From assembly GCA_026014725.1 (NCBI GenBank), contig JAOZHV010000029.1:1-64000 (forward strand): a DNA stretch of 64,000 nucleotides, given 5' to 3'. A program made the translations under genes and the position numbers. Positions within the stretch are counted from its first letter, which is position 1; every line of letters begins with the position of its first letter. The DNA is from Candidatus Bathyarchaeota archaeon (GTDB taxonomy: Archaea > Thermoproteota > Bathyarchaeia > Bathyarchaeales > Bathycorpusculaceae). The notes below the pieces were generated by a model, which made no database searches, had not been told where the DNA came from, and saw only the letters and a program-made list of their open reading frames with translations. This document shows, piece by piece, positions 26,996 to 36,818 of the stretch.

Positions 26996-27149
26996 CGGGA
27001 GGTAGCTCAGCCTGGCAGAGCTCTCGAGCCCGTTGGCATCGTCAGCGGACGGAGAAGCTGTAGAGGTCTACCCATGGTGGGCTTCATTCTAGCCTGCACA
27101 GGCCACAGATACCGAGCTGTCGCAGGTTCAAATCCTGCTCTCCCGACCA
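26996..27149 (+). tRNA. tRNA-Tyr (GTA) with two introns and encoded CCA
   Basis: The mature tRNA is 77 bases. Acceptor CGGGAGG pairs with TCTCCCG (27139-27145), then A and CCA (27147-27149). D arm GCTC/GAGC (27005-27021), anticodon loop CTGTAG(A) and T arm GCAGG/CCTGC (27122-27138) follow. C1-G72 and the shape match archaeal tRNA-Tyr. Intron 1 is 27027-27056 (30 bases, position 30/31); intron 2 is 27064-27110 (47 bases, position 37/38). Their removal restores a perfect five-pair anticodon stem CTCGG/CCGAG. Both junctions form bulge-helix-bulge motifs: CTCT(27021-27024)/GGAG(27051-27054) and CTGT(27058-27061)/ACAG(27105-27108). Confidence 0.9.
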
Positions 27150-27270
27150 AACTTTTCCCGACAAAGTATCAATTAAACAAAACTAAAAGATTAAAAAATA
27201 AAAAGTATGGGTACAGCTTAGTGTTTGCATCAGCACTCTGTGCGGCTTGCTGTTTGCCCGAGTTTTCTAC

Positions 27271-27738
27271 TTAAGCAGACCCTGACTCAGTAAATGACGC
27301 TTGCACTAGAGTTTCTGTGAAGTACACGTTCTGGGTTGTGGAGACTACTATGGTGATTGGTCGACCTACGTCATTTTGGGTAATCAAGTTTTCAACTAAT
27401 TCCACGGTCAACGTTGTGGAATTTCCTCTTGCCAGACCAGTTCCAATTTCAGGTGAACTTGTATAGTTACTGAACTTTTCACCTTTGATGGTTATTTGGC
27501 TGACTCTGATTGACGTGGGGCCTGTATTCACAACGTTGATTTCAGCTTTTTCTGTCGTCAAAGTTGCTCCTGCGATGTAGAGGCTTTCTTTTTGAACTTG
27601 GTTGGCGGTGACGTTGACAGCGTATAACACGACGGTGGTCGAAAGAGCAACTGCAGCAATGATGATGATTAGGTTGCCGACTGGTGCTCCTAAAGCACGT
27701 TTATTATTGAGGATTCTTCTTAGGTCAAATTTTGTCAT
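27271..27738 (-). CDS. Type IV pilin / archaellin-like protein
   Basis: A 155-residue protein with a class III signal: a basic start (MTKFDLRRILNNKRALG) immediately followed by a long hydrophobic helix (NLIIIIAAVALSTTVVLY). This is the target of the archaeal prepilin peptidase, with likely cleavage after ALG. The rest is beta-rich and Thr-rich, as in surface pilins. It overlaps the upstream 82-residue gene by four bases. It could form a pilus or be a pilin-like anchor. Confidence 0.8.
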   Translation of the reverse strand: MTKFDLRRILNNKRALGAPVGNLIIIIAAVALSTTVVLYAVNVTANQVQKESLYIAGATLTTEKAEINVVNTGPTSIRVSQITIKGEKFSNYTSSPEIGTGLARGNSTTLTVELVENLITQNDVGRPITIVVSTTQNVYFTETLVQASFTESGSA

Positions 27739-27983
27739 GCCGTTTCCGCCTCTTGCATTTCCAGCTCAATCGAAGGCATATCTCTGACCGTTTTGCGTTT
27801 AGAACCGCTGTCTCGGGTGACTCTAAGATATGTCAAGGACTTGCATTGATAGATGACTTGGGCACCGTTGCGACCGTTAACATACTTCAACAGGTTAAGG
27901 TACTGCTTTTCTGACCCTTTGAGCACTAATGCGATGTAAAAATATGGCTCAGCAGAGCCTGATTTGGTTCCACTTCTCTTCAT
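27735..27983 (-). CDS. Small protein of unknown function
   Basis: An 82-residue, basic protein without recognised motifs (AEPYFYIALVLKGSEKQYLNL in the first half). It precedes and overlaps the pilin gene by four bases, so the two are coupled. No signal peptide or membrane segment is seen, suggesting a cytoplasmic partner or regulator of the pilin gene. Confidence 0.6.
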   Translation of the reverse strand: MKRSGTKSGSAEPYFYIALVLKGSEKQYLNLLKYVNGRNGAQVIYQCKSLTYLRVTRDSGSKRKTVRDMPSIELEMQEAETA

Positions 27984-28194
27984 TCTATCTATCCCTCATT
28001 CGATTCTTCGCTTAGGCGAAGCGTATTATAGTATGTATTAAGTCTTAATAAACATTTCCAATCTATATTTAAAATCAGCAAAAAACATCATAAAAAAGGC
28101 TTTTTAACAAACAAAAATCCCCTTTTTTCCATAAATTAGCAGGCTGAACTTACATAGATAAGCGGCGCGCGCCAATTATCTTACGATTTCGTAT

Positions 28195-29271
28195 TTAAGG
28201 TGTTTCTGGCGATTTTTTGCCTGAAAAGATAAGACTTGTTGATTTTACAATTTGTGGCACTCCAACTAGGTCTTGAATGATTAATAATCCACGCGATAGC
28301 AGTGCAAATGCTGTGGCTGGAGCCACGGGTATGCCTATTAGAATGGTGAAGATGCCGATGATGCCGAATTCTTGTATGCCTGTTCCTGCTGGTGTAATCG
28401 GCACGAAGCCTAATGCGGTTACTAAGGGGTGAATGAGGAAGTAGCCTAAGAACGGGATTTGTGTGATTCCTAAGGCTAAACCTAAAAAGTACCATTCAAA
28501 CCCTTTCAGAATCCAGCAAGCCATGGTTAACGCGATTATTTCGGGGATTGCACTACGTGTTTTGTTCGCGCTGTCCTTGTATTCCTCGAGTTTTCCCATC
28601 AATCCCCCTGTGAATCTTTTTAGGAAGCGGGATTTGGCTATGCGGTCAAAAATTGAGATTGCACGGTGAGACCATGTGAAAGCAGCTAGCAAGATTGCTC
28701 CTGTGAGCATTAATGCAATACCTAAGCCTGCGATGAACAGGCCGACGTTTATTCCTGCGAAAGTTCCGAAGCGTTCCCAATTTAGTGGCGGCACAAAATT
28801 CACGAGGAAAAGCACGGCTCCTATTCCGCCTATGACTTTAATCAAGAACTCGATTGTTTGGATTCCTAAGATGCTTGAGAGGCTTTTTGATGAGGGCACG
28901 TTTTGGTCTCGAAGGTAAACTGGTGTGAGGATGTAGCCTGAGCGTCCTGGTGTCACATCGCTTGTGAGCATTCCTGCGTATTGGGCGAGGAGTGTTTTGC
29001 CAAAGGAGGTTTTCACGCCGTCTTTGGCTAGAACTCTTTTAAGTCTTATCGTGAAGAGCAGGTTAATTCCAAAGTACATTGTAAACGCGAGGGCAAGGTA
29101 TTCTATCTTTATGTTTAGTAATGCTTCGTAGAGTGAGCCGAGCCCGACGTACCATAATAGCGCGCCGAAAATTGCAATCATAAGGACTATTTGCAGAAAG
29201 ATTTTTAGGAATTTTCTAGAAGGTTTTTGTTCTTTCGGGTTGGACTTGTATGGTGATTCAGGTAACGCCAT
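28195..29271 (-). CDS. Flippase-like membrane protein (MprF/AglD-type, UPF0104)
   Basis: A 358-residue membrane protein with about eight hydrophobic helices. Family features include GMLTSDVTPGRSGYILTPVYL, IEFLIKVIGGIGA and the C-terminal FVPITPAGTGIQEFGII. The family contains the membrane domain of lysylphosphatidylglycerol synthase and archaeal proteins linked to dolichol-type glycosyl carriers. A lipid or glycolipid flipping role is likely but not proven. Confidence 0.8.
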   Translation of the reverse strand: MALPESPYKSNPKEQKPSRKFLKIFLQIVLMIAIFGALLWYVGLGSLYEALLNIKIEYLALAFTMYFGINLLFTIRLKRVLAKDGVKTSFGKTLLAQYAGMLTSDVTPGRSGYILTPVYLRDQNVPSSKSLSSILGIQTIEFLIKVIGGIGAVLFLVNFVPPLNWERFGTFAGINVGLFIAGLGIALMLTGAILLAAFTWSHRAISIFDRIAKSRFLKRFTGGLMGKLEEYKDSANKTRSAIPEIIALTMACWILKGFEWYFLGLALGITQIPFLGYFLIHPLVTALGFVPITPAGTGIQEFGIIGIFTILIGIPVAPATAFALLSRGLLIIQDLVGVPQIVKSTSLIFSGKKSPETP

Positions 29272-29362
29272 GACGTTACAAGTCTGCTTTGCAGGTTAAA
29301 TGGATTACGGAAAGTCACTGCAAAGACTAAAAGACTACTTTGCAGATATTTTGCTTTCACTG

Positions 29363-29542
29363 TTATGGTCGTACGCATTCTGCTTTTGGCCTGTATGGGC
29401 GTTTGGTTGTTCTTTTGCGGTGATGGTATTCGAATTCGGTGACTCGTGTGAGCATCCATCCTTTGTCTTGGTAGATGCAGCCGCATGGCAACCTTACTTC
29501 TTTTGATGTGTTGTTTTCGATGTTCTTTTTGGTCTCTGCCAT
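29363..29542 (-). CDS. Small conserved-looking protein with CGC motif
   Basis: A 59-residue basic protein from ATG 29542 with LPCGCIYQDKGWML and a basic, aromatic end. An AT-rich box TTAAATAC (about 29572-29579) lies some 35 bases upstream on the same strand, which supports this start over a longer one at 29590. No function is recognised. The opposite-strand frame looks like its shadow. Confidence 0.45.
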   Translation of the reverse strand: MAETKKNIENNTSKEVRLPCGCIYQDKGWMLTRVTEFEYHHRKRTTKRPYRPKAECVRP

Positions 29543-29622
29543 GGCAATCAAATTGTTGTTATTGTAGATTACCGTATTTAAGTTAACCATTGTGGATTAA
29601 TAAAAAGAAAAAGTTGGGGACT

Positions 29623-30423
29623 TTAGATTTTTGCTGCTACTGTTGAAATGTCTGCGATGTCTATTCGATAGTTGTTGTTGAAGTCCATTCTTGTGTCGTA
29701 GCTGCCCCAGCCTGGCATTGCGCCGTAGCATTTGCCTACTTCACCTATATCTGACTTCGTGATTATGCTGCTTGTGGAATCATCTGTTATTTTGAATGGG
29801 TTAAACCATGACCTCATCATTGAGCGGAACACTGAACCTGTCAAGGGGTCTATACCGTCTATGGCGAGGGTAAATTTGCTCCAGTTATCTGTAACTGTCA
29901 ATTCCCCATAAGCCTTGGATGGTAAGACTTCTTGGTTTCTTAGAACTTTAGTTATTTCTCCCTCAGCGTTTGTGATGACGGTTGTGGTAGACGTTACAGT
30001 CGCGAGGTTCCATGTGCCACTGATGACGTAGTCGGTGTCTGGAGAACTTGCGCTCAATGTCGTCACTGAGCCATTTAGTAATCTTGCAGTATAGAAAACG
30101 TAAGTGAAGTTCTCTTTTGCTCTGATCGCTTGAATTGCTCGGGTAATATTGGTTGTCCATATAGCAGTGGCGCCAGCTGACTTTCGTGTATCCTCAGATT
30201 GAAGCAAGGATGTTCTAGTTTGTGTTTGAAGAGTTCCTCTTACTTCCGTTGTCCCCCATTCTTCTATGATGCCGTTGATTCTTATCCAGCTTTTTTGAAG
30301 TGGCCTATTTACAACGCCAGAGGCTTTAGTTTGTGAGGCAGCGGCGAGATCAAGTGCCAATCCTAAAGTGCTTAATAGAATGATAGCAACTATTGCAAAG
30401 GTAAGTGTTTTTTTATTTTTCAT
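29623..30423 (-). CDS. Secreted protein with C-terminal dockerin-like repeat
   Basis: A 266-residue protein with a signal peptide (basic start, LTFAIVAIILLSTLGLALDLAAA). The mature part is beta-rich. Its end has DFNNNYRIDIADISTVAA, a dockerin-type calcium loop plus helix, preceded by a degenerate first repeat (TKSDIGEVGKCYG). Dockerins bind cohesin domains, and a cohesin protein is encoded at 31644-32321. An extracellular or surface-bound partner role is inferred. Confidence 0.7.
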   Translation of the reverse strand: MKNKKTLTFAIVAIILLSTLGLALDLAAASQTKASGVVNRPLQKSWIRINGIIEEWGTTEVRGTLQTQTRTSLLQSEDTRKSAGATAIWTTNITRAIQAIRAKENFTYVFYTARLLNGSVTTLSASSPDTDYVISGTWNLATVTSTTTVITNAEGEITKVLRNQEVLPSKAYGELTVTDNWSKFTLAIDGIDPLTGSVFRSMMRSWFNPFKITDDSTSSIITKSDIGEVGKCYGAMPGWGSYDTRMDFNNNYRIDIADISTVAAKI

Positions 30424-30711
30424 TTGTTATCACTTCTTTAGTTATCGTTGCTTTGTTTAAAAATAAAAGCGTTTCTAAGCCTATTTTAACTGAATAAGCG
30501 TTTTAATAGTTCATTTTTGTTTATAATCGTTCATTTAAGACTAATTCAATTCAGTAACGGCAAATAGCGTTAATAACATTAAAACGTTGGTTCTGATTGA
30601 CAGTTTAGGTTTCGGCAAAACTCTGCCCCGTTATTCTGTATGTTTGTTCTGCGGGGGAACACTGAGAGTTCGATTATTATAGTTTTAAATATTGTTCAAG
30701 CATTCTTTTAG

Positions 30712-31647
30712 ATGAGACCTTGCATGAGAGAGCATCACAAAATAGTCTGCCTTGTCATCGGTATGTTGCTTTTGTTATTTTTGTTCCCTAAAGCAGGTGC
30801 TCAGAATTACTTTGAATACCATATACAAGTGAACAATGATGGCTCTGCTGTTTGGACGATAACTCAGTTTTCTAATGTTGACTCGCCTGTGGATACGTGG
30901 CAGGGTTTTCAAGAGAAAATTTTCACTCTTGTTGATGCAGCGTCAAATTTGACTGAGAGGGGAATGGAGATTAGTGAGGAGTCGTTGCAAATTAACACTA
31001 CAATCTCTTCGGCGTCAAAGATAACTGAGTACTCTTTTATTTGGCAAAACTTCAGCATAGTGAATGATAGTGAATTGAGGTTTGGGGATGTTTTTCAAGT
31101 GGAGAATTTCTTTGGTCAACTTTATGGTGATGCGGCACTAGAGTTAAGCTACCCTTCAGACTTCAGGGTTAAGTCGGTTTCTCCACCACCTAACGAACGA
31201 CAAGACTCCACACAAACGTTAAGGTGGGCAAGAACTCATGATTTAGCCAGTGGTGTTAGTGTAATTTTAACCCGTGCTCCCTCAAATGGCTTTAGCGATA
31301 ATATTTCGCAGTATGGACTTATAGTGGTGGCTTTGGCTGTTGGAGTAACTGTTTCGTTGTTGGGTTTCTTTGCTGTTAAAAGGCGCAGAAATAAGGGTGA
31401 AAACGCCTCGACCACTGTTATGGACGCATCGCCTATTGAGAGCGAAGAAGACAAAATCCTAAAAGTTCTAAAATCGTCAGGTGGTAGTATGCGTCAATCA
31501 GAAATTACGGAGCGGTGCAGGTTTTCTAAGGCTAAAACAAGCCAACTTTTGTCTGCCCTAGAAAATAGCGGTGTTATAACAAGGTATAAGAAGGGTAGAG
31601 ATAAAATAGTCACTCTGAAAGAGCGGGTGAAAGGTGAATCATCATGA
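30712..31647 (+). CDS. Membrane-anchored winged-helix regulator
   Basis: A 311-residue protein with an N-terminal signal segment (residues about 10-28), an extracellular beta-rich domain to about 200, one membrane helix (LIVVALAVGVTVSLLGFFAV) and a cytoplasmic winged helix at about 244-300 (SGGSMRQSEITERCRFSKAK, then GVITRYKKGRDKIVTL). This layout suggests direct signalling from the cell surface to DNA. The frame overlaps the cohesin gene by four bases. The TATA-like TTTTAAATATT lies about 25 bases before the start, so the mRNA may be leaderless. Confidence 0.8.
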   Translation: MRPCMREHHKIVCLVIGMLLLLFLFPKAGAQNYFEYHIQVNNDGSAVWTITQFSNVDSPVDTWQGFQEKIFTLVDAASNLTERGMEISEESLQINTTISSASKITEYSFIWQNFSIVNDSELRFGDVFQVENFFGQLYGDAALELSYPSDFRVKSVSPPPNERQDSTQTLRWARTHDLASGVSVILTRAPSNGFSDNISQYGLIVVALAVGVTVSLLGFFAVKRRRNKGENASTTVMDASPIESEEDKILKVLKSSGGSMRQSEITERCRFSKAKTSQLLSALENSGVITRYKKGRDKIVTLKERVKGESS

Positions 31648-32321
31648 AAAGCCCCGTTAACTTGAGAAGCAAACAAATTGTAGCAATTTTAGTATGTGTT
31701 TTACTTTCGTTTGGTCTCTTCTGTACGGTTTTGGCGCAGGACACCACCGTGAAGGCGGAGGCTTCCTCAAGCCAGCCCCGTTTGGGAGAAACATTAACGG
31801 TCAACATAAAAATTGTCAATGTGGAGAACCTGTTCGGTGTGGACGTTACGCTTAGCTGGAACACATTCGTGCTCAAAGTTATCAGCGCAGAAGCATATTT
31901 GGGGGTAGAATCGTATCCAGAAGGAGTGCTCCATGAAGTAGCAGGTTACCCCATAGAAGTTTTAGATAACAACGCTTCACAATCGTTAGGTCAGTATCAC
32001 CTGATGGCTACATCAACTGGCTCAGCACCCGCCTTCAGTGGAAGCGGAACCATCGCAACAGTAACATTCAACGTTACCGACATTGGAGATAGCGGCTTAT
32101 CCTTGGAAACAGAGCTCTCAGACAAACCAGCCTCAGATGGACACTCAAACCTAATTAATCACACTGCCACTGTGGACTCAGTAACGGCGGTGGTTCCCGA
32201 ATTTTCAACAATCGCGGTCTTGGCGTTAATGGCTCTCGCAACCGTTGCAATCATTGTTTCCACAAAAAAGCTAAAAACCAGACAATCCTGCAATGAAACG
32301 ATTCAGCTTGTAAAACAGTGA
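31644..32321 (+). CDS. Cohesin domain surface protein with PEF-type C-terminal anchor
   Basis: A 225-residue protein with a signal peptide (to about residue 32), one cohesin domain (about 34-170: VKAEASSSQPRLGETLTVNI, LFGVDVTLSWNTFVLKV, GTIATVTFNVTDIG), then VPEFSTIAVLALMALATVAI and a basic stretch. The PEF motif plus membrane helix resembles archaeal archaeosortase sorting signals, although a 17-residue tail follows. It is coupled to the membrane HTH gene and may bind the dockerin-like protein encoded nearby. Confidence 0.8.
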   Translation: MKSPVNLRSKQIVAILVCVLLSFGLFCTVLAQDTTVKAEASSSQPRLGETLTVNIKIVNVENLFGVDVTLSWNTFVLKVISAEAYLGVESYPEGVLHEVAGYPIEVLDNNASQSLGQYHLMATSTGSAPAFSGSGTIATVTFNVTDIGDSGLSLETELSDKPASDGHSNLINHTATVDSVTAVVPEFSTIAVLALMALATVAIIVSTKKLKTRQSCNETIQLVKQ

Positions 32322-32342
32322 AAATCTGTATAGGGTATCCAA

Positions 32343-32915
32343 GTGAAAGAGGTAACGGTTCTTCTCTCTTATGCAGACCCATTGACTCGCATTGTTCCGG
32401 TGGAGCAGATTGTTGAAAGTTTTGAGGTTAAAACTCAAGTGTTCGAACATCTCAAGGATCAGCATCACCGCTCTAATGGAAAGGTAAAGTTGAATGTTAA
32501 GGAGCTTTTGGGGCCGTTGCAGTGTGTTTTTGTGGTGGTCAGGGAGTTTTTGATAAGCGTTTGCACATCTTGCGGTGATAGGGCGGATGCTGTTGTGAAT
32601 GCTCGTGCTCTTGAGCAGTTGGAAGCTCAGATGCATGGAGAGTACATTTTAGGGTTTTTTCAGGATTCGAGCTTGTTTTTTGCGGAGCGTTTTAGGGTTG
32701 TTTGGCTAGATCAGGCGAATGGTGTTTTAGCGGTGATGGCTAAGACCCGCGCTGAACCTTCTTTGGAGCGTTGCCAATCGATTCTTTTCCTTAGGGAGAA
32801 GTGGCAACCCAATACGGTTGCTGATTGGCTTAGAATCCACCCAAACTGGTTTCGGCTGGAGATAGTTTGGTTTTTCAGGGTAATGGAAGTGAGAGATTGG
32901 AAGAGATGGATTTAA
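32343..32915 (+). CDS. Hypothetical protein
   Basis: A 190-residue frame starting at GTG 32343, 21 bases after the cohesin gene. It starts KEVTVLLSYADPLTRIVPVE and has CTSCGDRADAVVNARALEQL and a Trp-rich end. No family is recognised and no signal peptide is seen. It is kept because it follows an operon closely, is long, and its opposite-strand competitor is poor. Confidence 0.5.
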   Translation: MKEVTVLLSYADPLTRIVPVEQIVESFEVKTQVFEHLKDQHHRSNGKVKLNVKELLGPLQCVFVVVREFLISVCTSCGDRADAVVNARALEQLEAQMHGEYILGFFQDSSLFFAERFRVVWLDQANGVLAVMAKTRAEPSLERCQSILFLREKWQPNTVADWLRIHPNWFRLEIVWFFRVMEVRDWKRWI

Positions 32916-33076
32916 ATAAAATAGCTTACAAAATCGCCGCTAAACTTGTCACAGCAAGTTCTCAAGAAATTGAGCGGAAAATAGTAATTGATGTTGAAAC
33001 CGAAGAAGGGCGTAGGAGCATCTATGCTGTAGTCTCCGATTTTATCAGCCGCTTTAATTCTTGCCCTAATTCGTAA
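32906..33076 (+). CDS. Small hypothetical protein
   Basis: A 56-residue frame from ATG 32906, overlapping the preceding gene by ten bases with GGAAGAG just upstream. Helical start (LNKIAYKIAAKLVTAS), then a strand and helix. The overlap suggests coupling. No function is visible. Confidence 0.45.
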   Translation: MDLNKIAYKIAAKLVTASSQEIERKIVIDVETEEGRRSIYAVVSDFISRFNSCPNS

Positions 33077-33142
33077 ATTTTATAAGGATACACAATCAAC
33101 CTATTGTTGTGAGCTATAACCTTAGCTCTATAAAAATTGGAG

Positions 33143-34700
33143 ATGAATTTATTGCACAAGCGACTTATAACAAGTCTGCTAATGCTTTCGCTTTTTCTCA
33201 CATTGCTTTCCATCACCATCTTACCTGCTAAGGCTTCGCCCACGACTCTGTATGATGTCGGTGCAATCAAAGAATACAAACAATGGAGTGCCTATAACCC
33301 AGCATACACTGCCAGTAAATCCTCTAGCTCGTAGTCAGACTAATGTCAAACGATAATGGTAATGGAAATGCGTACATAATGATACCCTTTGAAAGAGACT
33401 ACCTAAATGGCAAAAAACTCCAAAAGTGTCCTGGCGTTGGTACCTCGACTGGAGCAATAATTATTACACTCTCGCGGAGTTATACGTTGTTGATCACGAG
33501 CACAACAGGCGTTTAGAGAATTCTGGTGAATTTAGAACGCAAAGTGACGCTCAACATCCAGTTACCGACTATAATTACATTCCCGCTTGTAGCTACGGCG
33601 CTATATGTAACGGTAGTTGGATAGATTGGAGAACGGACACTTCATCAACCTTAAGCCTGTCAAGTTTTTCCAGCAACGTTGTCACCGTAATGATCAGAGC
33701 GGTTGACTATTGGATTGCAGATACAACTGGCCTAGAGGTCGACTATATCAAAGTGTTAGACTCAAACAATAACGTGCTACATACTTACGATTTTACATAT
33801 TATGAGAATGTTTTCATGGAAAAGACAAGCGGCTACTATGACTACGGTTTACTTAGAAAACCATCCTTTGTACACTGGGGCACCCAAGACTACCTAGACG
33901 ATTCTGGCGGTTATGACGAATGGTGGGCATCAGGTGCTATCTCTGACTACATTTGCGACCTATTCTCTGCCACAAACAAATATCCTTATCTAGAGAACTA
34001 TTGGGATAGTACACAACCCAACGATGTTTATAGCAGCGCTCAATATAGTGAGACCTACTATGATTACTCGATAATTTTCTACAAAGGACATTTTTGGCTA
34101 ACTGGTCAACAGGGAATCTGCGGCAACCCCACTTGTACTTTCTATCATAGAGGTGTTGTCGACAATGAAGGATACAGTGTTCAACCAGTTGGAGTCATAA
34201 TGGATTATTGGCTACATTATTATGTCAATGAAGGAAAAGATGATGGCAATAAATGGCGAGGAACACATGATTTCGTCTTTCTTTGGGCATGCATGCATGG
34301 TGACTCTTCTTGGCTCGGCGATATTGAAGACCACAGTTGGGGTTTGGCTAGCTCTTGGATGGACATTGAAGATGCTAGTAGTAATTTAGGATTAGAAGGC
34401 AGTGCAGGGGCAGACCATGTTTTCATTGGATTTGACTACGTTTCTCCATGGTACACTCAAGATGCAGAACAGTCACCATTTAATTATGGCCATTTCATAT
34501 ATTGGTTCTGGGATTATGCACTAACACCAGGATACACAATCGAAGAAGCTCTCAATGATGCATCGTGGGATGCTAATGGCTGTAGCTATTTATCTTCTGA
34601 ATTAAGAAACAATGTACTCGTTTGGAATCCACAGATTGGCGATTATTCTAATTCAAGAATGCGTGTATACGGCGACTGGAGCTATCAAATACCAAGGTGA
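33143..34700 (+). pseudogene. Secreted caspase-like (clan CD) protein gene split by frameshifts
   Basis: A signal peptide and the start of a mature protein are read from ATG 33143 to a stop at 33334 (ending SKSSSS). Coding sense continues in a second frame (NDNGNGNAYIMIPFERDYLNG, about 33350-33420) and then a third frame from about 33426 (VSWRWYLDWSNN) to TGA 34698-34700. The C-terminal part has YSIIFYKGHF with His (34089-34091) and FVFLWACMHGD with Cys (34290-34292), resembling the His-Cys dyad of clan CD peptidases. Two one-base losses would explain the breaks. Either the gene is dead or the assembly has errors. The 33426-34700 part alone is a 424-residue open frame. Confidence 0.55.
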
Positions 34701-34704
34701 AAGG

Positions 34705-35904
34705 ATGATGACAAAAAACATAAAAAACAAGTATACCCTTGCTTTGCTTACTACTTCGATATTCCTAATATCGTTAATTGCACAAGTATCGGCATCCACG
34801 TCAAATTCCACCGCAACCAGCAACCCAACACCTCCCGCAAATACTTTTACCGATAACAGGGCTATGATCTTTCTACAAGATGTCGTCGGACTTGACGTAG
34901 ACAAGTATGATGTGACATTAATCTCTTCTAAAGTTCGCGACTACACAACTGACAATAATCCAATCGGAAACCTAGGTTACATCCAGACAAACGAAGTATA
35001 CGAATTAGTCAACTGGGACATGAAAACAGAGATGTACAGCGATCTAAGAGTTTCCTTCAGTTACATTAACTCAACGCTCAGATCCTGTAGCTTAAAGGTC
35101 GAATCAGGCTTAGCTTACAGCAGTAAACCGCTGTCATCTGATTTATCTGAAGCAGCAGGCAACTTCCTTGAAAGGTATAACTCTTTTTCAGCAGACACAG
35201 AATTGAACAACATGATAAGCATGTTGACAGCTGTTGATTTGAATACTAACCAAAGCAAGACAAGCAGCAATTTAAAACTTGAAGTCAAAGTTGATTCCGA
35301 TCTAACTTCTATTCGATGGGTGAGGACCCAAAACGGCGTAGATTACAGCCAGTTAGTCTTGAATTTTAAAAACGGAACCTTCCTTGATTTCTTCGACAGC
35401 AGAAGCTATATCACAATTGGCGACTCAGAAGTGAACATTTCAAAAGAACAAGCAATAAACTTAGCGTTAAAGCAAGCTGACGGTTTTTCCTACTCTTACA
35501 ATGGCGTAATAGTTGAAAACTTAACGATCGTAGAAGACAAGATAAAAGCCGAACTGAAGGCTAATGTCAGGTACAATCCATCTGAATATTACCCATGTTG
35601 GACTATCGATTTACCATTAAACACTGTTTATCCTGGTTCAATCTACTACATTCAAGTAAAGATATGGGCTGATGACGGACAAGTATTATACTGCAAGGCA
35701 ATGGGTTATGGCGGTCCAGACCCCGGCAACTCGACTATCGATATAGGGCAATCTGAAACATTGCCACTTGATAATACAAATGGAAACCAAGCGAAAACCA
35801 ACTCCCTTACAACTTCAACAGTCGTTGTGACTACTATTGTCTTAGCAATTTTGCTCTCAGTCTTCACTATTGCTATAGTCATTAAAAAGCGCAAAAGCAA
35901 ATAA
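34705..35904 (+). CDS. Secreted membrane-anchored protein of unknown function
   Basis: A 399-residue protein from ATG 34705, five bases after the preceding stop, with AAGG ahead. It has a signal peptide (LALLTTSIFLISLIAQVSAS), a long extracellular beta/alpha region (including ISKEQAINLALKQADGFSY, which recalls PepSY-like repeats) and a C-terminal membrane helix (VVVTTIVLAILLSVFTIAIV) with a basic end. It is coupled to the caspase-like gene, so the two may work together at the cell surface. Confidence 0.65.
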   Translation: MMTKNIKNKYTLALLTTSIFLISLIAQVSASTSNSTATSNPTPPANTFTDNRAMIFLQDVVGLDVDKYDVTLISSKVRDYTTDNNPIGNLGYIQTNEVYELVNWDMKTEMYSDLRVSFSYINSTLRSCSLKVESGLAYSSKPLSSDLSEAAGNFLERYNSFSADTELNNMISMLTAVDLNTNQSKTSSNLKLEVKVDSDLTSIRWVRTQNGVDYSQLVLNFKNGTFLDFFDSRSYITIGDSEVNISKEQAINLALKQADGFSYSYNGVIVENLTIVEDKIKAELKANVRYNPSEYYPCWTIDLPLNTVYPGSIYYIQVKIWADDGQVLYCKAMGYGGPDPGNSTIDIGQSETLPLDNTNGNQAKTNSLTTSTVVVTTIVLAILLSVFTIAIVIKKRKSK

Positions 35905-36082
35905 CAACCCCCTTCTCTTTTTAAGAAACCAGGAGTCATAACCAAAGTACAGGTTGTGGAGATTTGTTTAATTTTCTATGCTCAGCTATAATTTAACGCT
36001 ATGTTGAGCAACAGCGAAGACAGCGAAAGAGCAGGACAAAACAGCTAACTTACCCAGCTGTCAAGTCTTCGTAAAAATCTAT

Positions 36083-36313
36083 GTGAAAATCTTAACATTG
36101 CTCAAACAAAGAAGGGAATGGGTAACAAAATGGCTATTAACATTGATTATCTTATATGGAGTTTTGGGTGTTGCGGGTTTAGCCTTGTTCTTAGCTTTCT
36201 CATCCCAACTGGGAAATGATGAATGGACCTCGAATTTAACGATGTTTTCATTGGGAATAGTTGTTTTATTTCTTTTGTTTGGGCGATTGAAGGGTAAAAA
36301 ATCTGGCGATTAA
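36083..36313 (+). CDS. Small two-helix membrane protein
   Basis: A 76-residue protein from GTG 36083 with two hydrophobic helices (about residues 17-38 and 52-68) separated by a short polar loop, and a basic end. No family is known. It stands alone, 178 bases after the preceding gene. Confidence 0.5.
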   Translation: MKILTLLKQRREWVTKWLLTLIILYGVLGVAGLALFLAFSSQLGNDEWTSNLTMFSLGIVVLFLLFGRLKGKKSGD

Positions 36314-36818
36314 ACAAGCCCCCTATCCCTGCTAAAATCAACGTTTTTTCCAAGCCCTGAATTTTTTCAAGGCTCAAGTTCTTAATTCATTTTCAGCCCA
36401 GCCCACTTTGATAGCGGAGCGAAAAAAAGCATTAGTTAGGGGTTAAAAGGTATTCTTCATTTATTCCGCTGAACGATTTTCATTCATCCCAAAAAGTAAT
36501 TGCTCCAAACAAAAACTTTTATTTCATTACGTAATAACTTGGAAAAAAGCGCCTTATGTAGCTTTTATGCGTTTAAAATGGGCTGGAATGGCGAAAAAGC
36601 GCTTGAAAAGCATGTTGACTTTTTACTGCGACCATTACTAAGCTATTGCCAATATTGTTTTTTTCTTTTCTCCTAAAAAAAATAATCATCCAGAAGCCTC
36701 AGTAAACCTTCTCTTGGAAACTCAGACTTGAAATATATGTAAATATAAAAATAGTTTTAAGGAAGAAGAAAGCTGAAAGCTTAAATAATGTTTTGTATAA
36801 AATGTATTACACGTATAG
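36314..36818. other. Gene-free region upstream of RHH gene
   Basis: A 505-base gap without a convincing coding frame. It begins with a C-rich then T-rich stretch (CCCCCTATCCC, CGTTTTTTCC) that may terminate the preceding transcript. It contains a direct-repeat copy at 36663-36714. Close to the RHH gene it has TATA-like GTATAAAATG at 36795-36804 and a TGTATTACACGTATA stretch that could bind the regulator. Confidence 0.4.
36663..36714 (+). repeat. Direct repeat flanking the RHH cassette, left copy
   Basis: TTTTCTCCT, an A-rich gap, then ATCCAGAAGCCTCAGTAAAC and CTTCTC. A similar sequence lies at 37383-37427 on the other side of the two small genes at 36819-37339. Confidence 0.45.
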